Source: JADKAV01 sp037045455
Lineage (GTDB): Bacteria; Actinomycetota; Actinomycetes; S36-B12; UBA10799
NCBI GenBank assembly: GCA_037045455.1
Contig: JBAOIN010000016.1
Coordinates: 682,001 to 746,000 of the forward strand
Direction of reading: 5' to 3'
Length of the DNA: 64,000 bases
The position numbers were made by a program, and so were the translations under genes. The notes beneath the pieces are model-generated. The model was not told the origin of the DNA, ran no database searches, and worked only from the letters and a program-made list of their open reading frames with translations. Of the stretch, positions 30,656-37,754 are shown piece after piece (within the stretch, counting starts at the first letter, position 1; each line of letters begins with the position of its first letter).

Positions 30656-31348
30656 TCACATTGGCTGCTCACCTGCGCTCACCAACCCCGCCTCGTAGGC
30701 GTACACGACGGCGTGCACCCTGTCACGCAGACCGAGCTTCATAAGGATGCGCTTCACGTGGGTCTTCACCGTGCTTTCGCCCAGGTGCAGTTGCGCGGCG
30801 ATCTCCCGGTTGGCCTGGCCTTGAGCGATCAGCAGCAGGACTTCGCGCTCGCGATCAGTGAGCCGCTCAAGGTCCTCCGTGCCGAAAGCAGGGGGCGGCC
30901 CTGAGCGGTCGGTGACTCTGGCGAACTCCTTCATCAGCCGGCGAGTCACAGAAGGGGAAAGCAGTGCGTCACCATCGGCCACTGTGCGAATCGCTGCGAG
31001 AAGATCCTCGGGTCGAGTGCGTTTGAGGAGGAAGCCGCTAGCCCCCGCGCGCACCGCCTCGTAGACGTACTCATCGACTTCGAACGTGGTGAGAATCAGG
31101 ACACGTGGCGGTTCTCTACCCACCGGTTGCGCCCCGGTAATCCGCCTGGTGGCTGCAAGGCCGTCGCTACCGGGCATGCGAATGTCCATCAGAACGATGT
31201 CGGGTGCCAGTCTCGCCGCCAGGGCGACGGCCTCGTCCCCGTTGCCGGCCTCGCCGACTACCTCAAGGTCCTGCTGAGTCTCGATCATCATCCGCAGGCC
31301 AGCCCGTACTAGCGTGTCGTCGTCGACGATCAGGATGGCGATGGTCAT
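30656..31348 (-). CDS. NarL/LuxR-family response regulator
   Basis: The receiver domain starts TIAILIVDDDTLVRAGLRMM with the phosphoacceptor Asp in IVLMDIRMPG (about residue 55) and Lys in FLLKRTRPEDLL. A LuxR helix-turn-helix (LTDREREVLLLIAQGQANRE and STVKTHVKRILMKLGLRDRV) closes the 230-residue protein. The ATG at 31348 overlaps the kinase stop, so this is a coupled two-component pair. Targets are unknown; the divergent alpha/beta hydrolase gene is an obvious candidate. Confidence 0.92.
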   Translation of the reverse strand: MTIAILIVDDDTLVRAGLRMMIETQQDLEVVGEAGNGDEAVALAARLAPDIVLMDIRMPGSDGLAATRRITGAQPVGREPPRVLILTTFEVDEYVYEAVRAGASGFLLKRTRPEDLLAAIRTVADGDALLSPSVTRRLMKEFARVTDRSGPPPAFGTEDLERLTDREREVLLLIAQGQANREIAAQLHLGESTVKTHVKRILMKLGLRDRVHAVVYAYEAGLVSAGEQPM

Positions 31349-32553
31349 CTGGTCGCCTTCTTCTCGGAGCCAAGGCTCGGCACGAGTATTGGGGAAAGCG
31401 GCAGGGTGGCGCGTATCTCGAATCCGCCTCCTGCGACCGGTCCGGCTTGCAGGTGTCCGCCCAGCACCTTCGCCCGCTCGGTCATTCCGACGATCCCGCG
31501 ACCACCGCTGATGGCCGAACGCGGTTGACTTCCTGCGCCATCGTTGATGACCGCTACGTGCAGCCATCCTGGCGAGCAGGACAGGAGGACATCGACGTGT
31601 GCGTCCGGCGCGTGCTTGAGCGCATTGGTCAATGACTCCTGCACGATCCGGTAGGCCGCTACGCCCTCATGCCGACCGATCGGTCGGTCACAGGTGTCGC
31701 GAACCGCTATGTCGGCGCCCGCAGCACGCAGCTCCTCGATCATGGAGGTGACATCGGCGAATCCCTTCAGCGGGCTGCGTGCTGCCTCGGCCTCATCCAT
31801 TAGGCCGAGCATGTGATCGAGATCGACCAGGGCGTTTCGTCCGAGACCTTCGATGGCGGCGAGCGCTTCCAGAGCCTTGTCGGGATCGTGTGACAGCCGT
31901 GCGGCGCCGGCCTGCAGGACGATGACGTTCACCGTGTGACCGACCGCGTCGTGCAGTTCCCTTGCGATTCGGGTGCGTTCCTCTGCGATGGCAGACGCCG
32001 CAATCTCCTCCTGCTGGGCTTCGAGATCGTCGACGGTGCGGGTGAGCTCTACTGCGCGTTTCTCGGTGCGGGCAACGCTGACTCCGGCCACCCATCCCAA
32101 TCCGTAAAGAAGGAACCAGACGACGATCACCAGCGCGTCCGGTTCGCCTGGCCCGTAGAAGGTCGTGGTCGACATTGCAAGGGCCGCGGAACCGACTATC
32201 GCGCCAGATGCTCGGATGGGGCGGGCACGCGCGACCGAGTAGGCAAAGAACGGAATTGCCAGCGGGGCATTGCTGTCCCCGTGGCTCGCACTGGCGGCCA
32301 AATAGAGGGCCGTCGCCGCGATCAGAACGGTGACAGGGGCCAATCGTCGTACCATCAGTAGGGCATTCGGCGCCAGTGCCAGTACCCAGCCGGCTCCCAT
32401 GACCGCTCCGTACTGGTCGACGTAAGCCGGACTCCGCAGCGACACCACGGTGATCCACGTGAAGAGAGCCGCGAGCAGAGCATCAGCGCCAAACCACCAC
32501 GCCTCGCTTCGGCGGCGCTGGACGGCGTCCGAGGATGCTCGCACGTCTGTCAC
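31345..32553 (-). CDS. NarL-type sensor histidine kinase
   Basis: Four to five N-terminal membrane segments (for example WFGADALLAALFTWITVVSL) precede a HisKA_3 dimerisation domain with the phospho-acceptor His in RIARELHDAVGHTVNV, and an ATPase domain with ESLTNALKHAP (N box) and GGRGIVGMTERA (G box). No extracellular sensor domain of size is visible, so the signal is probably sensed in or at the membrane. I chose the GTG at 32553; a GTG at 32625 would add 24 residues with several Cys and Gly. Confidence 0.9.
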   Translation of the reverse strand: MTDVRASSDAVQRRRSEAWWFGADALLAALFTWITVVSLRSPAYVDQYGAVMGAGWVLALAPNALLMVRRLAPVTVLIAATALYLAASASHGDSNAPLAIPFFAYSVARARPIRASGAIVGSAALAMSTTTFYGPGEPDALVIVVWFLLYGLGWVAGVSVARTEKRAVELTRTVDDLEAQQEEIAASAIAEERTRIARELHDAVGHTVNVIVLQAGAARLSHDPDKALEALAAIEGLGRNALVDLDHMLGLMDEAEAARSPLKGFADVTSMIEELRAAGADIAVRDTCDRPIGRHEGVAAYRIVQESLTNALKHAPDAHVDVLLSCSPGWLHVAVINDGAGSQPRSAISGGRGIVGMTERAKVLGGHLQAGPVAGGGFEIRATLPLSPILVPSLGSEKKATR

Positions 32554-32695
32554 AGTACCGCCGACATCCGGTCCCGCCGTCCTCCCGCGGGAGGACCCGG
32601 TACCCCCGCAGGAGCACGTGTTCACGAGCCTGTGGGGGGATTACGCCGAGTCAGTCCGGAGGGAGGCTGGAGGTAAGCAAGAAGGGAGTAAGACG

Positions 32696-34207
32696 ATGAG
32701 CACCCGTGTCGAGCACCGTCAGGGTTACGAGCAGGAGACGGTCAGCAGGAATCACCGCGCCACGGTCCTTGCAGTTGTGCTGCTGGCGGCCAGTTGGGGA
32801 GCCATTGCGGGATGGGTGACACCGCGCGGGCCCCTGACGACAGGCTCTGCGATCGCATCGATCCTCATCAGCGCTGCGGTGGGTGGCCTGGCCGGGTTCG
32901 TACTACGGAGCCGCTGGGCGATGCTGCTCGTTCCGGTGGTCTTCGTTGCGGTCTACGAGGTAGTCCGGATCGGCGTGTCAGGACCGAGTGTGGACGCTGT
33001 GCATCTGAGTTCCTATGGGGCCCTCGCACTGCTCACAGGACGTGGTTTCCAGGGCCTCCTGACTCTGCTGCCCCTGGCGCTCGGTGCTGCCGTTGGCGCG
33101 GCTTTGGCCCGCCGCCGCCTCGGCACGACAGGCAATCGCTGGGGGCGCGTTGCAGGCACGCTGGGCCTCGTCGTGGTGGGTGCGGGAATGCTCGTACTCA
33201 TTGCGGCATTGCTGCGTCCCGCCGCGACTGATCCGATCACCGGCCCGGACGGCCAAGCGGTCGCCGGGTCAGTTGCCGAGTTGACCAGCATCGACAACGG
33301 GGGAGCGGAGTTGCGGATGCTGATCCGGGGTTCGCGCAGCGACGCCCCCGTCCTGTTGTTCCTCGCCGGCGGGCCCGGTGGCTCGGAGTTCGGTGCGATG
33401 CGCAGGCATCTGTCTGCCTTGGAGCAGCATTTCGTTGTTGTGACCTGGGATCAGCGCGGGTCTGGTACTTCGTACAACCAGCTTGACCCGATCGACAGTG
33501 TGAGCCTCGACGGCTATGTCGCGGACACCATCGCAGTGACCAACTACCTGCGCGAGCGCTTCGCACAGGAGTCGATCTACTTGCTCGGCCAGTCGTGGGG
33601 CAGCACGTTGGGTGTCCTTGCTGTGCAGCAGCAGCCCCAGCTCTACCGCGCCTTCATCGGCGTGGGACAGATGGTCAGCCAACTCGCTACCGACCGCATC
33701 TTCTACGAAGACACACTCCAGTGGGCCCAGACAAGCGGGAACGACGGTCTGGTGAAGCAACTGCAAGCATCCGGACCGCCGCCGTATGAACAGATGCTCG
33801 ACTACGAAAGCGCCTTATCCCATGAGCAGGACGTCTACCCCTACGACCACACCGGCAACTCGGAAGGGTCGGGCGGCATGTCGGAGAACTTGTTGGTTGA
33901 GGAGTACTCGTTGATCGATCAGGTACACGTGCTCAACGCGTTCATGGACACGTTTGCGGCGCTGTATCCGCAGGTGCAAAGCATCGACTTCCGGGAGTCC
34001 GCAACCGAGTTCGAGGTGCCGGTCTTCTTCGTGCAGGGTGCCCACGAGGCCGATGGCCGGGCAATACCGTTCGAGCAGTGGTACCCGATGGTGAAGGCTC
34101 CTGTGAAAGACCTGACCGTGCTTTCCACCTCCGGTCACCGCCCGCTGTGGGAGCAGCCTGATGAGTTCGTGCAGTACATGGTCACCACCGTCCTCGCGCG
34201 GTCTTGA
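32696..34207 (+). CDS. membrane-anchored alpha/beta hydrolase, proline iminopeptidase-like
   Basis: Residues 1-190 contain about five hydrophobic helices (VLAVVLLAASWGAIAGW, ISAAVGGLAGFVL and others). From about residue 205 an alpha/beta hydrolase fold begins, with the oxyanion segment FLAGGPGGSEF, WDQRGSGTS, the nucleophile elbow GQSWGSTLG (Ser) and a C-terminal His in STSGHRPLW. These motifs fit the proline iminopeptidase group. ATG at 32696 follows GAAGGGAG. It is divergent from the two-component genes, which suggests control by them. The 5-TM plus hydrolase fusion resembles proteins often next to actinobacterial NarL systems; substrate unknown. Confidence 0.8.
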   Translation: MSTRVEHRQGYEQETVSRNHRATVLAVVLLAASWGAIAGWVTPRGPLTTGSAIASILISAAVGGLAGFVLRSRWAMLLVPVVFVAVYEVVRIGVSGPSVDAVHLSSYGALALLTGRGFQGLLTLLPLALGAAVGAALARRRLGTTGNRWGRVAGTLGLVVVGAGMLVLIAALLRPAATDPITGPDGQAVAGSVAELTSIDNGGAELRMLIRGSRSDAPVLLFLAGGPGGSEFGAMRRHLSALEQHFVVVTWDQRGSGTSYNQLDPIDSVSLDGYVADTIAVTNYLRERFAQESIYLLGQSWGSTLGVLAVQQQPQLYRAFIGVGQMVSQLATDRIFYEDTLQWAQTSGNDGLVKQLQASGPPPYEQMLDYESALSHEQDVYPYDHTGNSEGSGGMSENLLVEEYSLIDQVHVLNAFMDTFAALYPQVQSIDFRESATEFEVPVFFVQGAHEADGRAIPFEQWYPMVKAPVKDLTVLSTSGHRPLWEQPDEFVQYMVTTVLARS

Positions 34208-34279
34208 GACGCTTCGGGACAGTGCGACGGCACTCCTGTGGCGTACCCGATGACTGACGTCGATCTGGACGTCTGACTC

Positions 34280-34576
34280 TCACCCGTCGAAGCTGCGCAG
34301 TACGTCCAGGTTCCGGAAGACCGGCGGACCGTCACAGAGCGCCGCCATGCCCGCCGCCAGCTCGGACGTCTCCGGACGGTTGGAGTTTTCCATGGCTTGC
34401 TCGTATGAGGGAAACTCGACGATCTGCACATAGGTGCCAGGCCGGTCTCGATCGCTGGCTTGAGTGCTGCGCATGGAAGTGCGCATTCCCTCGGTCTTGA
34501 CCAGCCATTCATCGAGGAGGGCGTCCAGCTCCTCGATCCGGCCGGTCTGAAATTCGATGATCTGGACGAAGGTCAT
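34280..34576 (-). CDS. small ferredoxin-like-fold (Dabb/ABM-type) protein
   Basis: The 98-residue product MTFVQIIEFQTGRIEELDAL and onward repeats the pattern VQIVEFPSYEQAM, giving two beta-alpha-beta halves typical of the dimeric alpha-beta barrel group (antibiotic monooxygenase-like proteins). A Shine-Dalgarno AGGAGG lies just before the ATG. No catalytic residues can be named. It is followed on the same strand by nothing related; the AAA+ gene lies upstream. Confidence 0.55.
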   Translation of the reverse strand: MTFVQIIEFQTGRIEELDALLDEWLVKTEGMRTSMRSTQASDRDRPGTYVQIVEFPSYEQAMENSNRPETSELAAGMAALCDGPPVFRNLDVLRSFDG

Positions 34577-34635
34577 GATGCCTCCTGGTGGGATACCTCA
34601 TTCGATCATCACGGGCCGGCACCAGGCGCCCACCA

Positions 34636-35892
34636 TTAGGACGAGGTCGACGGGTCCGACCGGTCAGCCTTGATTGCAGCGAGAACGTCTTCGGCCGTGA
34701 GGGTTCGCATCTGCTCAACCGTAGGCTCCGTCGCGTCCCGCAGCCGCCAGGCATGCTCGCGCACAGCGGCCTCGAACACGTTGCGCACGGTCCGGGCGTT
34801 GCCGAAGTCCGGGGCCTGCGACAACTCCGCGAAGGCCGCCCGTACCGGTTCTGCGGCCTCGGTCGCCAGAGCGTAATCGCCTTCCTCGGACATCCGCAGC
34901 AGGATCTGCACCAACTCTTCGGGCGTGTAGTCCGCGAACCGGATGGTTGTCGGGAAACGGGACTCAAGACCGGGGTTCGACTCGATGAACTCACGCATGT
35001 TCTCCGTGTACCCAGCCGCGATCACGACCAGGCTGTCGCGGTTGTCCTCCATGCCCTTCACGAGCGTGTCGACCGCCTCGATGCCGAACTGGTTGCGCGT
35101 CAGGCCGTACGCCTCGTCGATGAACAAGATCCCGCCGAGGGCCTTGCTGATCTGCTCTTGCGTCTTGATGGCGGTCTGCCCGACGTAACCCGCGATCAGC
35201 CCGGATGCGTCGCACTCCACGAGGTGACCATCGGCGACCACGCCGAGCGCGCGGTAGATCCGCCCGACCAGGCGGCCCACGGTGGTCTTGCCCGTGCCCG
35301 GATTCCCGACGAACACCAGGTGCCGGCTGACCGTCGGATTGCGCAACCCGGCCTTGTCGCGTAGTTGCGCGATCCGGATCAGCTGCACCTGCTGGTTGAC
35401 CTCGCGTTTCGCGTCCTCCAGACCGACCAGCCGCTCCAAGTCATCGAGCGCCTTCCCCAGTTCCGCAACGTCGGGACCGCTGGGGACGGGTTCTGGCTCG
35501 AGTCGTGTGTTACTTACCGGGGCCGTGCGGGTGATGGTGGCGGCCATCGCGCTGGCTGCGGCGAGCGCTGCCGCGTCACGGGGTGCGAACTGCAGACACG
35601 CGATCCGAGTGACCTGAACCAGAAACAGCGAATAGGCCTCCACCTGCTGCGTATGCCCGCCGGCGATCAGCGCGCGCAGGATCGGCGGCGGCGACGTGCG
35701 GAATTGCAGGCCCTGCTTGGCCAGAGTCTCGACTTCGCTCAAACTCCAGCCGAGGTACGACGCGAATTTGGCAAGGTCGGACCCCTGCGACAGAATCGCG
35801 GCTGCGATCTGGAATGCCTCCCGGGACGCGCCGGCAGCATCGTCGAACATCGGTGACGCTCCTGCGACGAACTGCTTCAGATCCTCGGTCAC
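34636..35892 (-). CDS. AAA+ ATPase of the CbbX/EccA type
   Basis: Residues about 1-135 are helical and may be a substrate-binding region. The AAA+ domain follows with LVGLEDAKREVNQQVQLIRI, Walker A VGNPGTGKTTVGRLVG (about 195), pore-loop DASGLIAGYVGQTA, Walker B ILFIDEAYGL and the arginine-finger region LESRFPTTIRFADYTPEEL. This set is shared by CbbX (Rubisco activase) and EccA (type VII secretion). Neither Rubisco nor ESX genes are nearby, so it is probably a general remodelling ATPase. The GTG at 35892 was chosen because GAGGAGG lies 6 nt before it. It is divergent from the LURP-one gene. Confidence 0.82.
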   Translation of the reverse strand: MTEDLKQFVAGASPMFDDAAGASREAFQIAAAILSQGSDLAKFASYLGWSLSEVETLAKQGLQFRTSPPPILRALIAGGHTQQVEAYSLFLVQVTRIACLQFAPRDAAALAAASAMAATITRTAPVSNTRLEPEPVPSGPDVAELGKALDDLERLVGLEDAKREVNQQVQLIRIAQLRDKAGLRNPTVSRHLVFVGNPGTGKTTVGRLVGRIYRALGVVADGHLVECDASGLIAGYVGQTAIKTQEQISKALGGILFIDEAYGLTRNQFGIEAVDTLVKGMEDNRDSLVVIAAGYTENMREFIESNPGLESRFPTTIRFADYTPEELVQILLRMSEEGDYALATEAAEPVRAAFAELSQAPDFGNARTVRNVFEAAVREHAWRLRDATEPTVEQMRTLTAEDVLAAIKADRSDPSTSS

Positions 35893-35956
35893 GGCATGCC
35901 TCCTCAGCGCGATGCTATTGGGCCAGGAATGTCGATGAACTGCCACACTGATCACC

Positions 35957-36469
35957 ATGTTCGGACGCAAAGACACTCCCGATGGCGCGCGCTTCCAACT
36001 CAAGGAGAAGCTGTGGTCCATCGGTGACGACAGCTGGATCCTCGACGACCAGGGCGAGCACATCTTCAAGGTGAACGGCAAGGCACTGCGCATCCGTCGC
36101 ACGCTGGTCATTGAGCATCGTGACGGCGGGGAACTGTTCAAGATCCAGGAACGCAAACTGCACATCAAGGAAACGATGGCCATCGAGACGCCCGAGGGCG
36201 CCACGGCGGCGACGGTGAAGGCCAAGCTCATCTCCCCGATTCGTCACCGGATGGTCGCAGAACTCGCCGACGGCACCGAGTACGACGTGACCGGCAACAT
36301 CCTCGACCACGAGTACGAGATCAAGAACGGCAAGCAGCTGGTCGCGACGGTGAGCAAGAAGTGGATCCGCGTGCGCGATACCTATGGGATCGAGATCATG
36401 CCCGGCTTCGGGGAGGCGCTGATTCTGGCCATCGCGGTCTGCCTGGACAGCATGGTGGGTGACGACTGA
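35957..36469 (+). CDS. LURP-one-related (LOR) family protein
   Basis: The 170-residue protein has the tubby-like beta-barrel pattern of LOR proteins: YxxKEKLWSIGDDSWILDDQ-like strands, VNGKALRIRRTLVI, HIKETMAIETPEG, and a final hydrophobic helix EALILAIAVCLDSM. LOR proteins may bind membranes or phospholipid; the bacterial role is not known. ATG lies 7 nt after CACACT and may be leaderless. Confidence 0.75.
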   Translation: MFGRKDTPDGARFQLKEKLWSIGDDSWILDDQGEHIFKVNGKALRIRRTLVIEHRDGGELFKIQERKLHIKETMAIETPEGATAATVKAKLISPIRHRMVAELADGTEYDVTGNILDHEYEIKNGKQLVATVSKKWIRVRDTYGIEIMPGFGEALILAIAVCLDSMVGDD

Positions 36470-36482
36470 GCCGCGGTCGACG

Positions 36483-36488
36483 TAGGCT
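36483..36488 (+). promoter_or_regulatory. -10 box of a leaderless promoter
   Basis: TAGGCT lies 6 nt before the ATG at 36495; there is no Shine-Dalgarno. Confidence 0.5.
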
Positions 36489-36494
36489 CGCGGC

Positions 36495-37043
36495 ATGCAA
36501 CCGCTTCGGTACTCCATCAACGTCACCCTGGACGGCTGCATCGACCACCGCGTCGGAATCGCAGACGAGGAGCTTCACCAGCATGCGATGGAGTTCCTCG
36601 GGCAGGCGGACGGGCTGATCTTCGGTCGCGTGACCTACCAGATGATGGAGGATGCCTGGCGACTTCCCAACGACTCGCAGGGACTGCCGGAGTGGACCGC
36701 ACCGTTTGCGCGAACGATCGACGCGGCCAAGAAGTATGTGGTGTCGAGCACACTGCAGGACGTCGACTGGAACGCTGAATTGCTGCGGGGCGATCTCGCA
36801 ACGGCCGTCGAGGAACTGAAGCAGCAGCCCGGGAATGGCCTGGTCACCGGTGGTGTGCAATTGCCGAAAGCCCTGGCCGAGTTCGGTTTGATCGACGAGT
36901 ACCAGTTCGTCGTTCACCCGCGGGTCGTGGGTCACGGTCCGTGGCTGTTCGAGGGTCTGTCCAACATGATTGACCTGCAGTTGGTGGACCGGCTGGAGTA
37001 CGGCTCTGGGGCCGTGGCGCTGCGGTACGTGCCGAAACGCTAA
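36495..37043 (+). CDS. dihydrofolate reductase-like / RibD C-terminal domain protein
   Basis: The 182-residue protein opens LRYSINVTLDGCIDHRVG-like and has the DHFR-fold landmarks GLIFGRVTYQMMEDAW, KYVVSSTLQDVDWNAELLRG and GLVTGGVQLPKAL. This group (YwjB/YyaP-like) binds NADPH but usually does not serve folate synthesis. Its physiological substrate is unknown. It ends before palindromic copy C. Confidence 0.8.
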   Translation: MQPLRYSINVTLDGCIDHRVGIADEELHQHAMEFLGQADGLIFGRVTYQMMEDAWRLPNDSQGLPEWTAPFARTIDAAKKYVVSSTLQDVDWNAELLRGDLATAVEELKQQPGNGLVTGGVQLPKALAEFGLIDEYQFVVHPRVVGHGPWLFEGLSNMIDLQLVDRLEYGSGAVALRYVPKR

Positions 37044-37074
37044 CGACCCGTCCGTTCGGCGTGCGCGATGTCGC

Positions 37075-37163
37075 GATCGGTGAGCATCTCGGGCATCGGT
37101 TAGCGATCCGGGCGCCCAAAACCCGCCCGTACTGCTCACGGATGCCCGGAATGCTCACGGATC
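37075..37163 (+). repeat. dispersed palindromic element, copy C
   Basis: Left arm 37075-37104 (GATCGGTGAGCATCTCGGGC, then a second 12-mer) mirrors right arm 37134-37163. The centre GGGCGCCCAAAACCCGCCC has its own small stem. It lies between convergent genes, the reductase and the SWIM gene. Confidence 0.85.
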
Positions 37164-37199
37164 GGCTGGCCAGGCGGATGGCGATGCAAACCACACCGT

Positions 37200-37754
37200 T
37201 TACAGCCGCCGGTGCGGGTAAGGAACCACAGCCTCGGCCCGTGCCAGCAAATCCGATGCTTCGACGGCAGGCGGTGATTCCCGAAGCGCGGAGAGCTCGG
37301 TGTCAGATAGCGGCGCAACGGTGGTGACCTCGTCCTGCTGACCGGTCCAGCGCGCCCGCACCGCGGCATCGTTGTCCAGCAGAAAGGCGGCAACGTAGGC
37401 CAGTGCCGCAGCGTGCTTGCACCAGTCGTACTCGCAGCCGTACGGACAGGTGCATTCGGCACGCACGTGGTCTAGAACCATCGCGGTGAGGCGCACCGTG
37501 TAGGGGCGGCGGCCGCTGCCCTGGATGTTGGCGACGAACTCGCCGGGGAGGCTTTGCAGGTCGACGACCTGACCCGCGCGGGCATAGGTGCGGCCTCGAG
37601 ACATGATCGTGTCCCGGGTCTCGGAGGCTGTGACCGACAGCAGGTCCTGTGCCGCCGGATGCGTGACCTTGCCAGGCTTGGCAACTTTCACACCACCCTG
37701 AACAGCGCGCCGGGGCGCCGCCTCGAACCAGCCGCTCTGTCGTCGCGGACTCAT
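37200..37754 (-). CDS. SWIM zinc-finger protein
   Basis: The metal-binding motif CTCPYGCEYDWCKH (C-X-C-Xn-C-X-H) lies in the middle of the 184-residue protein. The flanks SRGRTYARAGQVVDLQSLPG and VANIQGSGRRPYTVRL are typical of SWIM proteins paired with SNF2 helicases. It starts at an ATG overlapping the helicase stop (ATGA), so the two are made together and probably act as one complex. Confidence 0.88.
   Translation of the reverse strand: MSPRRQSGWFEAAPRRAVQGGVKVAKPGKVTHPAAQDLLSVTASETRDTIMSRGRTYARAGQVVDLQSLPGEFVANIQGSGRRPYTVRLTAMVLDHVRAECTCPYGCEYDWCKHAAALAYVAAFLLDNDAAVRARWTGQQDEVTTVAPLSDTELSALRESPPAVEASDLLARAEAVVPYPHRRL

Noticed and set aside
29983..30904. Open frames on the plus strand across the tRNA array
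   Set aside because: They translate repeats into RFLSGPTEWTLEMVGG-like blocks in several frames at once and run into the antisense of the response regulator; no start signal or homology.
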